Origin: Paenibacillus sp. 32352
Lineage (GTDB): Bacteria > Bacillota > Bacilli > Paenibacillales > NBRC-103111
Reading direction: 5' to 3'
Length of the DNA: 56,225 nt
NCBI RefSeq assembly: GCF_002042965.1
Contig: NZ_MZNT01000025.1
Span: forward strand, 1 to 56,225
Part shown: positions 25,371 to 33,182 of the stretch, piece by piece
Layout of the letters: each line of letters starts with the position of its first letter
Numbering within the stretch: position 1 is the first letter of the stretch
Notes under the pieces: model-generated
What the model saw: the letters and a program-made list of their open reading frames with translations, nothing else
Told to the model about the DNA's origin: nothing
The model's database searches: none
Position numbers and translations under genes: made by a program

Positions 25371-25390
25371 ATTCAAGTGAATATTTGAAT
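25371..25390. promoter_or_regulatory. Operator-like inverted repeat before the ArsR-rhodanese gene
   Basis: ATTCAA-N8-TTGAAT, the same core and spacing as the repeat at 24567-24586, and flanked by TCATT/ATAAG versus TATT/AATA. It sits 5 bases upstream of the longest coding start. The match of sequence, spacing and position supports one shared regulator. Confidence 0.6.
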
Positions 25391-25507
25391 TATAAGTTGT
25401 TCATTTTTAAAATTCAAGTAAACCCGATAGGATTTCTAAATCATACATAATAAAAAACCGATCTTTGATAAACTTATTAGTGTACCAAAAACCGGAAGCC
25501 TTATAGA

Positions 25508-25696
25508 TTAATATTTGGCGTCTATTTGGAAATCGTCCGCATGCAGATTGCCGTCCCTACCAAGAATACAGTCATCCTTGAATACGAGATAACGGGCTTC
25601 TTCCCCGTCGGGAGCAAAATCGACTAATTCAAAGCTATCCGCATGCTCATATTGAATCGGAAACTCTTTACCTTCAATCACTACATGTAACTTCAT
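25508..25696 (-). CDS. Small protein of unknown function (62 aa)
   Basis: A 62-aa acidic soluble protein, MKLHVVIEGKEFPIQYEHAD to a C-terminal DDFQIDAKY, with a strong ribosome site (AAAGGAGAAAAG) seven bases upstream. The alternating hydrophobic pattern suggests a small beta-sheet protein. There is no metal or catalytic motif. It stands alone between two transcription units, and I recognise no family. Confidence 0.65.
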   Translation of the reverse strand: MKLHVVIEGKEFPIQYEHADSFELVDFAPDGEEARYLVFKDDCILGRDGNLHADDFQIDAKY

Positions 25697-25861
25697 TGTA
25701 CTTTTCTCCTTTCTTATGGAAAGTACTATCCTATTTGTATTGATCTACAATGTGTAAAAGCCTATACCCTTACATATTGTTGTCATCTTGCATTTTTTTA
25801 CACAAACGGCTGTGGCAAATAGCAAATGTTGGCCGTTATCGGGCCAAATATACAGCAAAAA

Positions 25862-25886
25862 GACACTGATCTGTATAGTCAGTGCC
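25862..25886 (-). terminator. Terminator of the GNAT-peptide-GNAT operon
   Basis: On the minus strand GGCACTGA, 9-base loop, TCAGTGTC, then TTTTTGC, 20 bases after the last stop codon of the operon. Confidence 0.8.
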
Positions 25887-25905
25887 TTCTTTCTATAAGT
25901 GAAAT

Positions 25906-26448
25906 TCAAGTTGTCCCTTCGATCCTCTGGAAGCGATTTTTGAACCTGAGGCAATAGTCCTCCAGCTCGTGAAAAAGCACCTGATGACACATCAGACCGT
26001 TCACGAGAAAGCGTTTTGAGCCCAGTAAGCCATTCCATTTGGAGAAGAGCCTTTCCTCCTCCGATTGACCCTCTGTAACCCAAAACTGAATTTTCTCAAC
26101 ATCCCGGTTGCCCGCTTTTATCTCGCTTAGAAGATTCATCAGACCTTGCATAAACAAGCTCGTACGCCGATATTCCGGACGCAGATACGCGACCTCCACT
26201 TGACAGATATGCCGATCCTCATAGCCGTTGGGACCGGTTCCATAGACGAAACCGGCAGCTCCAACCACATCGTAGTCCTCTTCCGAGAGGATCAGCATCG
26301 CCTTACCGAAAATGAGCGGACTACTTATAAAGCTGAGCTTTACGGCAAATGCGTACGGCAAGTTCAAATCGGCGTGATGCCGGAGCAGAAACTTCACATA
26401 AATCTCGAAATCCAGTTCCGTGGTGCATGGCCGGCATAAAAAAAACAT
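25906..26448 (-). CDS. GNAT-fold-like protein, last gene of the small-peptide operon
   Basis: A 180-aa protein homologous to the one encoded at 26622: VVGAAGFVYGTG, YEDRHICQVEVAYLRPEYRR, TSLFMQGLMNLLSEI and VEKIQFWVTEG line up with LGMMTYYHGTP, FEDKEIAFVNFAIMDKAYRG, TRLFVKGLYYMIELI and VEELRFNALTE. The beta4-alpha3 arrangement, with an R-x(2-3)-S/T-x-L-F turn where GNAT enzymes bind acyl-CoA, points to an N-acyltransferase fold. Both proteins have Cys-x-x-Cys near the N-terminus (LCRPC here). Its ATG shares a base with the stop of the 42-aa peptide (TAATG), so it is translationally coupled. The glycine-rich pyrophosphate loop is weak, so catalysis is not assured. Confidence 0.65.
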   Translation of the reverse strand: MFFLCRPCTTELDFEIYVKFLLRHHADLNLPYAFAVKLSFISSPLIFGKAMLILSEEDYDVVGAAGFVYGTGPNGYEDRHICQVEVAYLRPEYRRTSLFMQGLMNLLSEIKAGNRDVEKIQFWVTEGQSEEERLFSKWNGLLGSKRFLVNGLMCHQVLFHELEDYCLRFKNRFQRIEGTT

Positions 26449-26576
26449 TACTTAGCCGGTTGTGGTTGTGGCTGTGGCTGGATTTGCGGAACTGCTCTTA
26501 GGGTGTCATTGAGAATAGCGAATCTCCCCAATTTACCGCCAGTTTTCTTGTCGATATTAGGTGGTGGCAAAAACAT
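26448..26576 (-). CDS. 42-aa Pro/Gln-rich peptide between two GNAT-like genes
   Basis: A short ORF with GGAGGATAACAC directly ahead of its ATG and a stop overlapping the next start (TAATG). It begins MFLPPPNIDKKTGGKLGRFA, continues ILNDTLRAVPQ, and ends in a (Gln-Pro) repeat QIQPQPQPQPAK. No signal peptide, no cysteine. The strong ribosome site and coupling argue that it is real. Position and size suit a precursor peptide modified by the flanking acyltransferase-like proteins, with either the Lys residues or the N-terminus as acceptor, but this is inference. Confidence 0.7.
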   Translation of the reverse strand: MFLPPPNIDKKTGGKLGRFAILNDTLRAVPQIQPQPQPQPAK

Positions 26577-26621
26577 GTGTTATCCTCCATTTCGTGTCAA
26601 AAAAATGTATTCTTTACTCAA

Positions 26622-27137
26622 TTATACCTTGATATATCGAGTTAAGGTAGTCCTTAAATGGTGAATTTTAGCACAAAATACGGTCTCTTCCCCAAGGATA
26701 CCCTCCTGGGTATGGCTGGCAATCGCAAATTTGGAATAAAGTCTGCATAAGTATGTATTTTCCGTTAAGGCGTTGAATCTGAGCTCCTCTACATCCGGAT
26801 GGGCTTCGATAATCAGCTCAATCATGTAATACAGTCCTTTAACAAAGAGGCGTGTCCCCCGGTATGCTTTGTCCATAATGGCAAAGTTTACGAAGGCAAT
26901 TTCCTTATCCTCGAATTGTTTTTCAGGCGTTCCATGATAGTAAGTCATCATTCCGAGCACCTGATTGTCAGTATTCGTGATGTAAATCAGATGGCCTTGC
27001 GTAATATGAGAACATAACAGGGAGACCATGTCCAAGGTACCATAAGAAGGGTGCAATTCACGTCGGTTCTCAATAGCAAATAAACTGACATCGGCCAAAG
27101 CCTCGTCGCTGACGCAACGTTTGCAATAGGTTGTCAT
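26622..27137 (-). CDS. GNAT-fold-like protein, first gene of the small-peptide operon
   Basis: A 171-aa paralogue of the protein encoded at 25906, starting MTTYCKRCVSDEALADVSLF, with the Cys-x-x-Cys near the N-terminus. The central HLIYITNTDNQVLGMMTYYH and FVNFAIMDKAYRGTRLFVKG follow the GNAT beta3-beta4-alpha3 order; YRGTRLF lies where acyl-CoA is usually held. Nothing identifies the substrate. It is 45 bases upstream of the 42-aa peptide, in one operon that ends at 25862. LuxI-like and RiPP-associated acyltransferases share this fold, so signalling or peptide lipidation are possibilities, as is ordinary acetylation. Confidence 0.65.
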   Translation of the reverse strand: MTTYCKRCVSDEALADVSLFAIENRRELHPSYGTLDMVSLLCSHITQGHLIYITNTDNQVLGMMTYYHGTPEKQFEDKEIAFVNFAIMDKAYRGTRLFVKGLYYMIELIIEAHPDVEELRFNALTENTYLCRLYSKFAIASHTQEGILGEETVFCAKIHHLRTTLTRYIKV

Positions 27138-27445
27138 CGGGCAGCCTCTTTCTCGATTATTTTGCAGGAATGAGTTTTACAATACCATTTCCCCCGCTTC
27201 TTCTCTTCAGTGATATAATAAACGGTTATTACTTATATGAGGATTTTACCATAGCCGGCTCCCAAATACCTTACCAACATAAATAAATGACCTTATTGAA
27301 AATCTCAAACCTGACCCTTGGTCGTTCTCGTTCAGCGCTTATTGTTCATTTTCATATTAGACACCTGATTATTTATGTTTAGTTTAAAATAACGATAAAT
27401 GGAAAAATTGGTTAATACCGATAATACATCAGTGTGAGGTACTTT

Positions 27446-29032
27446 ATGACCTATTTCCATTGGTTTATGAAACAGAACCCTGAGCACCGCGAAGAAAACG
27501 ATATGAACCACGGTCAAATTGAACCTGAGCCTGTGGAGGCCGATACTTATCCGATTGAAGAACGGTTAGCTTGGATTCGTAGGCAATTGATCGACAATTC
27601 AGATGTAGCTTACCACAACTTTATTGCAGGTCCAGTGGTGGAGTGCGCCATTATTTATTTGCGCGGAATGATCGATTTAACCACTTTGCAGGAGGATGTT
27701 CTTAAGATTGTTCTTCGTATGGATGCGGCGAATGCCGATGAATTCCGCAAGCAGCTCTTCGACCGTAAGCAATTGTCGGTTTCGGACTACCGATTCCTGT
27801 TCACGCTTTCGGAGGGGATATCGTCTATTCTGGATAGCAAGGCCGTTCTTATTATAGACGGTGAACAAAGAATAATTGAACTCCCTCTATCCAAGTATTC
27901 AAAACGTGCTATTGAAGAGCCGCCCAACGAATCCGGTATCAGGGGACCACGAGAGGCTTTTATAGAAGATGCCAGTATTAACTTGACCTTAATTCGCAAA
28001 CGTTTGAGAACGCCAAAATTTAAGACGGAGACCCTGCGGATTGGAACGTTAACCCAGACCAAGGTGTTAATTGGTTACATTGACGGCCTCTGCAAGAAAG
28101 ATTTACTGGATGAAGTGAAATATCGGTTGTCGAAAATTGACATCGATAGCGTTTTGGGAAGCAGCACTATCGAGGAATTTTTGGATGATACTCCTTTCTC
28201 TCCTTTCCCGCAGCTGCAATATACGGAAAGACCGGATATCACGGCTGCAGCACTTCTTGAGGGGCGTGTAGCTATTATCGTCGACGGGACCCCGATTGTG
28301 CTTATTGCTCCGGTTACCTTAATGACGCTGCTGCAATCCTCTGAGGATTATTACCAGCGTTTCATTGCTTCGACCTGGATTCGATGGATCCGATACTTTT
28401 TTCTATTCGTTTCGCTGCTTCTGCCGTCTACCTATATCGCAATTACGACCTTTCATCCGGAGATTATTCCTTCAAAATTGCTTGTCACCGTCATGTCTTC
28501 CAGAGAAATTGTGCCGTTTCCAGCCTTAATCGAGGCCTTTATTATGGAAATTTCTTTTGAGGCACTGCGGGAAGCAGCCATTCGTATCCCCAAATCCATC
28601 GGGCAGGCGGTATCCATTATTGGAGCGCTTATTATTGGCACTGCAGCTGTACAGGCAGGCATCGTGTCAGCGGCAATGGTGATCATTGTGTCTTTAACAG
28701 GCATTGCTTCATTCATCAGTCCTCACTACGATCTGGGACTGGCCTTTCGTTTATTGCGATTTCCAATTATGATATTAGCCGGATTCTTTGGATTGTTCGG
28801 AATTGCCTGCGGCATGTTATTTCTTTACATCCACCTTATCAATCTGCGTTCCTTCGGAATGCCGTATTTATCCCCGATCGCCCCTTTCGTCCCGAGTGAT
28901 CTGAAGGATACTCTAGTTCGTGCTCCGTGGTGGCTCATGAAAAAACGCCCGATGCAGGCTGCACCGAATAAAACGAGACAAGGAAAGGTTACTCGAAAGT
29001 GGTCGTATTCGGAGGAGGATAGTAATGATTAA
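27446..29032 (+). CDS. Spore germination receptor subunit A (GerA/GerKA type)
   Basis: About 528 aa. A long hydrophilic N-terminal domain (1-285: EERLAWIRRQLIDNSDVAYH, then FIAGPVVECAIIYLRGMIDL) and a membrane part with about five helices (STWIRWIRYFFLFVSLLLPS onward), the GerA family design; the conserved motif FPALIEAFIMEISFEALREA is present. It forms the nutrient receptor of the inner spore membrane with the C, D-like and B subunits encoded next. The ATG at 27446 has GAGG nearby; a GTG 12 bases upstream is possible. Expected to be made in the forespore (sigma-G), although I could not fix the promoter. Confidence 0.93.
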   Translation: MTYFHWFMKQNPEHREENDMNHGQIEPEPVEADTYPIEERLAWIRRQLIDNSDVAYHNFIAGPVVECAIIYLRGMIDLTTLQEDVLKIVLRMDAANADEFRKQLFDRKQLSVSDYRFLFTLSEGISSILDSKAVLIIDGEQRIIELPLSKYSKRAIEEPPNESGIRGPREAFIEDASINLTLIRKRLRTPKFKTETLRIGTLTQTKVLIGYIDGLCKKDLLDEVKYRLSKIDIDSVLGSSTIEEFLDDTPFSPFPQLQYTERPDITAAALLEGRVAIIVDGTPIVLIAPVTLMTLLQSSEDYYQRFIASTWIRWIRYFFLFVSLLLPSTYIAITTFHPEIIPSKLLVTVMSSREIVPFPALIEAFIMEISFEALREAAIRIPKSIGQAVSIIGALIIGTAAVQAGIVSAAMVIIVSLTGIASFISPHYDLGLAFRLLRFPIMILAGFFGLFGIACGMLFLYIHLINLRSFGMPYLSPIAPFVPSDLKDTLVRAPWWLMKKRPMQAAPNKTRQGKVTRKWSYSEEDSND

Positions 29033-30230
29033 GTCCAAATTTCCCGCTTACGTTACTTTATGGACGTTGATTACGCTATGCCCTTTATTACTGCTAACTG
29101 GCTGCTGGAATTCTATCGAAATCAATGACCGGGCCTTCGTGAAAATGATGCTGCTTGATAAATCCGAGTCTGGAATTGAGGTTACTCTCTGCTTCCCCCT
29201 GCCTAATCGCCTCATTCCAGGACAATCCGGCGGTTCCGGTGGGCAAACTGGCAAACCCTATACCTATATTACGAAAACGGGGCGTGACATCGGGGAGGCC
29301 TATCGGTTTATTCAATCGGACCTTTCAAGAAAAATTACGTTCGGACAAACAAGTATCGTCGTTATAGGGAATGCTCTGGCTAAAGAAGGGATTTTGCCCG
29401 TATTAGAATTTATCGCCCGCGAGCCACGCTTTCATATCAATGCCAGCATGTTCGTTACAGAGGGTAAGGTTAAGAAAATGATGGCAGTTCCTGTTGTATT
29501 CGAGCGTTTTCCCGTAGATATCCTGGTGGCCTATGCCAAACAGCATATCACCGTCCGTGCGACCGTTAAGGATGCCCTCATGGCTACCTACTCGGGCGGA
29601 GATCTATTCATACCAATGCTTAGCTTTGAGATGAAAACCGTGCCTAGTGAAAAAAATAAAACTCAGCAATGGATGGGTACCGATGGAGCTGCCATTTTCA
29701 AGCTTGGAAAGATGGTAGGGACATTGGATACGAATGAAATGCGCGGAGCAATGTGGGTACAGGGGACAGTAAGGGATTCTGAGATCACGGTTCCTTCCAC
29801 AATAGACGGGAAGGAAGTTAGCTTCATGGTAAAAAATAATCGTACATCGATAAAACCGGTTTTATCCGGTGATCAAATCACCATAAATATCCAAAGCAGA
29901 GCTAGCGCTGATCTCATCTCGTCCGAATCTGATATCGACTTTCTGGACGCGAAGCAGCTGGCCGTTCTTGAACACGACCTTGCGACTCTTGTTCAGGACC
30001 GCATGTCTATGGCAATAAGAAAATCACAAGAAGCAGGCTCGGATGCGTTCCAAATCGGCCAATATATCGATTGGAATTATCCGAATAAATGGATGACCAT
30101 CGAACCGCAATGGCGTTACCTTTATGCCAAAAAAGTTAAGTTTGACATTCAGGCTCGAATTCTCATAAAGCATTTAGGTACGGAAAAGCATCCTCTCCGA
30201 ATACAAACACTTAAAGACACGGGGGCTTGA
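29025..30230 (+). CDS. Spore germination receptor lipoprotein C (Ger(x)C)
   Basis: A 401-aa lipoprotein with signal LWTLITLCPLLLLTGC, lipidated at Cys27, followed by WNSIEINDRAFVKMM, the classic Ger(x)C opening (CWDxxEINxxA). Three-domain GerC architecture; C-terminal WNYPNKWMTIEPQWRYLY is typical. It starts 8 bases inside the A gene with GGAGG upstream, hence is translationally coupled. It anchors the receptor to the outer face of the spore inner membrane. Confidence 0.93.
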   Translation: MIKSKFPAYVTLWTLITLCPLLLLTGCWNSIEINDRAFVKMMLLDKSESGIEVTLCFPLPNRLIPGQSGGSGGQTGKPYTYITKTGRDIGEAYRFIQSDLSRKITFGQTSIVVIGNALAKEGILPVLEFIAREPRFHINASMFVTEGKVKKMMAVPVVFERFPVDILVAYAKQHITVRATVKDALMATYSGGDLFIPMLSFEMKTVPSEKNKTQQWMGTDGAAIFKLGKMVGTLDTNEMRGAMWVQGTVRDSEITVPSTIDGKEVSFMVKNNRTSIKPVLSGDQITINIQSRASADLISSESDIDFLDAKQLAVLEHDLATLVQDRMSMAIRKSQEAGSDAFQIGQYIDWNYPNKWMTIEPQWRYLYAKKVKFDIQARILIKHLGTEKHPLRIQTLKDTGA

Positions 30231-30232
30231 TC

Positions 30233-30466
30233 ATGATACTTATCGGGATCGCTTTTGGATGCATTATTGGTTACGAATGGTTTTACCTGAAACGAAAACA
30301 GCGAAAGCAGAGGACTTACTTTATCGTGCTGGGGACGGCACTATTCCTCTTTCTAGGGACAGAAACGCTATATATATTCAAGGATAAATTTACAATGGCT
30401 CGACTCGTTCAAAGCATCTTCATGTCCATTGAAAATTATATCGCTGGGGGTGGTACGAAATCATGA
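30233..30466 (+). CDS. Small two-helix GerD-like accessory subunit of the germination receptor
   Basis: A 77-aa protein with two hydrophobic segments (residues 1-15 and about 30-48) separated by a basic loop KRKQRKQRTY. Small D subunits of this shape occur in several ger operons of Bacillus and Paenibacillus and modulate germinant response. ATG at 30233 with GGGGG seven bases upstream is preferred to the TTG at 30227. Its stop overlaps the B gene start (ATGA). Assignment rests on position and topology rather than on a motif. Confidence 0.7.
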   Translation: MILIGIAFGCIIGYEWFYLKRKQRKQRTYFIVLGTALFLFLGTETLYIFKDKFTMARLVQSIFMSIENYIAGGGTKS

Positions 30467-31572
30467 CGAACTATTTGGGACGAGTATCCCAATTACAGAT
30501 ATATATGCTCTTTACACAATACTTGTTTACAACCATTCTCGGTTTCTTAATGGGGACGTTAGTTGAGAAGGCGGGTTTTGCTGCATGGCTGTCTTTAATT
30601 GCAGGTGCCCTTGCAGGTATTGGATTTACCTATGTTTCATTTCGATTAGGTCTTAAGCGCCCGACTCAATTTTTTGGTCATTACGGACATACAATTATCG
30701 GAAGATGGATTCATTATCCGCTCGTTGCCATAATGATATTCTCTTTCTTGTTCTCAGCATCGTTTGTAATGAGAGAGCTGCAGGATTTCATCAGCGATGT
30801 GTATTTACCAAATACCCCTGATTGGGCTGTAGCATCTCTCTTCGGCCTATGCGTGGCTTATGCTGTGCGATCTGGAGTAGAAACTATTTTCCGCTCTGCC
30901 CAAGGCATCTTTTTCTTAAGTGTTGTAGGTGTTCTAATTGTCCCTCTCTTCGTCGGCAGCACTATGAACCCGGACATGTGGATCGCATTGACGAACCATT
31001 TTAGACCCAAAGGGATATGGAGCGGCATGTACATTGTCATGGCTCTTTATGGCCAGATGAACTTTATTTTGTTCCTCTTCCCCTACTTTGCCGAGAAGCA
31101 TAATACGATGAAGTCGATTATTTGGGCAGTGGCAACATCCGTATTTATAATTTTGGCTAATTTGATACCGACCCTATTGATTTTTGGAACCAAATTATCT
31201 GCCAACATGTTTTTCCCGGAACTTGAATTAATCAGTTACGTACGAATCGGTACGTTTCTTGAAAATTTAGATCCTATCCTCATATCCGTATGGTTATCAA
31301 GCTTATTTATTAAAATTAGCCTTTTCTTATTCGTGTCTGTCATCGCACTTACCCATACATTTGCATTAGAGGATCATAAACCATTCTCGTTCTCGATGAC
31401 TGCAGCTATGATCGCTTTATGCTTGCTCATGGCGCGGACTGCCCCAGAGCTAACAGAATTGCTTAAGCATGGGGAAATGACTTTTCTCATCTTGACCGAA
31501 TGCATACCCATTATATATTTTTTTGTAGATGCTGTGCGCTTCAAACGTTCGATTAGCTATGACCAAAAGTAA
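30463..31572 (+). CDS. Spore germination permease-like subunit B (GerAB/GerKB type)
   Basis: A 369-aa protein with about ten transmembrane helices of the APC superfamily endospore germination permease family. It opens with VSQLQIYMLFTQYLFTTILG, has AYAVRSGVETIFRSAQ in the family position, and ends in a short basic tail. It binds the germinant in the homologous GerAB. Last gene of the ger operon, overlapping the small subunit gene by 4 bases and followed by a terminator. Confidence 0.93.
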   Translation: MTNYLGRVSQLQIYMLFTQYLFTTILGFLMGTLVEKAGFAAWLSLIAGALAGIGFTYVSFRLGLKRPTQFFGHYGHTIIGRWIHYPLVAIMIFSFLFSASFVMRELQDFISDVYLPNTPDWAVASLFGLCVAYAVRSGVETIFRSAQGIFFLSVVGVLIVPLFVGSTMNPDMWIALTNHFRPKGIWSGMYIVMALYGQMNFILFLFPYFAEKHNTMKSIIWAVATSVFIILANLIPTLLIFGTKLSANMFFPELELISYVRIGTFLENLDPILISVWLSSLFIKISLFLFVSVIALTHTFALEDHKPFSFSMTAAMIALCLLMARTAPELTELLKHGEMTFLILTECIPIIYFFVDAVRFKRSISYDQK

Positions 31573-31576
31573 AGTG

Positions 31577-31605
31577 AAGCGTTTCGACATATTGCCGAAA
31601 CGCTT
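31577..31605 (+). terminator. Terminator of the germination operon
   Basis: AAGCGTTTCG, 9-base loop, CGAAACGCTT, then TATATTCG; perfect 10-bp stem 5 bases after the B-gene stop. It may also serve the convergent lyase gene. Confidence 0.75.
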
Positions 31606-31669
31606 ATATTCGTATAAACTACGTTCGGAAAACCGGAAGCTCCGCAAAATGACAATCGCCGCAGCCCGA

Positions 31670-32842
31670 CTAGTTGGGCTTCACGATAACGGTGTACATG
31701 CCATACGATGTGCTGCCGTTATTCCCCAGAGAAACGGTCGAATTGGCTGAATACGACTTTTGATATAAGCTGAATGTCCGCGGAGTTGATTCGTTGTTGA
31801 CCAAATCTTCGCCCGTATCTGTCCAGCCGTTAAGCCATGAAGGCTTGGGGGATATCATATCGTTCACGGCAACGAACACGACGGCATTTTGAGTGACTGT
31901 AAACGTTACAGCCGGGTCGGACGAATAGGCCTTCGAATCGTTTGCCGTTCGGATCCAATCCGATCCAGCGACAAGGGAAGGAACCGAAGTAAATGTGAAA
32001 GCACGGTCCCCGTATTCGGTTTGACCGGACTGCAGATTTTTCTGAATCGACCAATCCGCAGCGTTAGCAGAATCTTTGACTGATAAATTCGTAATCAGGG
32101 ATGTGGACGCAGGATCCTTGCCGATACTGATGTTACTCAAATAGCAGTTCCTTGTATTGTTAGCCTTTACCCCTTCATCCGTATTGTAAATCCCGAACTT
32201 CGTATGCATGTTTACGGTTTCCCTCGGGAAAGATAAACCGGTTTTATTTAGAACAAGCGCTCCGTTAATCCAAAATTTAAAATAGGCGTTAGAAGCCGAG
32301 CCTTTCCATTCAACCTTAAAATCGTTCCACTCATTCGTTTTCAGTGTGTAGTTAACATCAGAGCCGCCGCTCACGCCCATAACAGACAGCTTTCCCGTGC
32401 CATCAGCCTTAAGCATCCAATAAGGGCCGTTATCTCCGATCACTTGTGCGATGGAAGCATTGACTACAGAGGTATCAAAGCGCTGTCCCCATGCGATGCT
32501 GACGACTTGATCCCGCGGCCACTCGTAGCCGTTCTCGACGTTGATTTCTGTTCTCGGATTCGTACCCGAGGATGTGCGATAATCGTCATCCTTCTGCCAT
32601 AACAGCTTAAGTACCGTCCCACGCTGGCCTAAGGGGTCGGTGACTCTGGTGATCCGATTGCTCGGAAGGCCGGAGGGTGAAGGTTTGGTGCCGTCCGTGT
32701 TTTGCTCGAAATCCTGGGAATACATGATTTTGCCATCCGCGACCGGCCCCTGAGCTTCTGCAAATACGAATGTGGGGATTGACGCAAAAACCGTAATAAG
32801 TAATACAAGTAAAAAGGCGCATACTTTCGAATATCTCATCAT
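31670..32842 (-). CDS. Secreted polysaccharide lyase-like protein (heparin lyase I / PL family beta-jellyroll)
   Basis: A 390-aa exported protein. Signal peptide residues 1-28 (ends FVFAEA). Residues ~38-235 are a concanavalin-like jellyroll with NPRTEINVENGYEWPRDQVV, SIAWGQRFDTSVV and FKVEWKGSASNAYFKFWING, the pattern of the Polysacc_lyase family that includes heparin lyase I and related glucuronan lyases. The C-terminal ~140 residues form a second beta domain (DWSIQKNLQSGQTEYGDRAF) often attached to such exoenzymes. AAGGAGG before the ATG at 32842 fixes the start; the reading upstream is not protein-like. Substrate unknown, probably an acidic polysaccharide. Confidence 0.75.
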   Translation of the reverse strand: MMRYSKVCAFLLVLLITVFASIPTFVFAEAQGPVADGKIMYSQDFEQNTDGTKPSPSGLPSNRITRVTDPLGQRGTVLKLLWQKDDDYRTSSGTNPRTEINVENGYEWPRDQVVSIAWGQRFDTSVVNASIAQVIGDNGPYWMLKADGTGKLSVMGVSGGSDVNYTLKTNEWNDFKVEWKGSASNAYFKFWINGALVLNKTGLSFPRETVNMHTKFGIYNTDEGVKANNTRNCYLSNISIGKDPASTSLITNLSVKDSANAADWSIQKNLQSGQTEYGDRAFTFTSVPSLVAGSDWIRTANDSKAYSSDPAVTFTVTQNAVVFVAVNDMISPKPSWLNGWTDTGEDLVNNESTPRTFSLYQKSYSANSTVSLGNNGSTSYGMYTVIVKPN

Positions 32843-33114
32843 CTTAGAAACCTCCTTAGATTGGAATGACAACTTACCCAAAACAAGCAGCTTCCCACCT
32901 CCATACTGAAATATCCTCGATACAAATTCGGCTGTTTTACATTCCCGTCCCCCCCCTTTTTCTTCGAGACGAAACTGCCGGCAATCAGCCGTTCGTCTTA
33001 ATGTCGGTGTCATTATCTCATAAGTTTTTTAATTACATAATTGGATATTTTTATATTTTTGTATAAAATCATTTCATTTTAAGGAAGAACGGGCAGGTCT
33101 CGATAAAAAATAAA
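32843..33114. other. Intergenic stretch, no gene recognised
   Basis: An A/T-rich stretch between the lyase start and the terminator of the rifampicin phosphotransferase gene. It should hold the lyase promoter on the minus strand, but I see no convincing -35/-10 pair and no conserved RNA. Confidence 0.5.
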
Positions 33115-33134
33115 GAGGCAGCCGCAGCCGCCTC
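33115..33134. terminator. Bidirectional terminator after the rph gene
   Basis: GAGGC-AGCCGCAGCC-GCCTC flanked by AAATAA on the left and TTATTTTT on the right; the outer A/T arms can add to the stem. It lies 49 bases past the rph stop. Confidence 0.6.
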
Positions 33135-33182
33135 ATTATTTTTATGCTCAGTGGTGTACTCTCCATTATGGGTATTCAGCCA

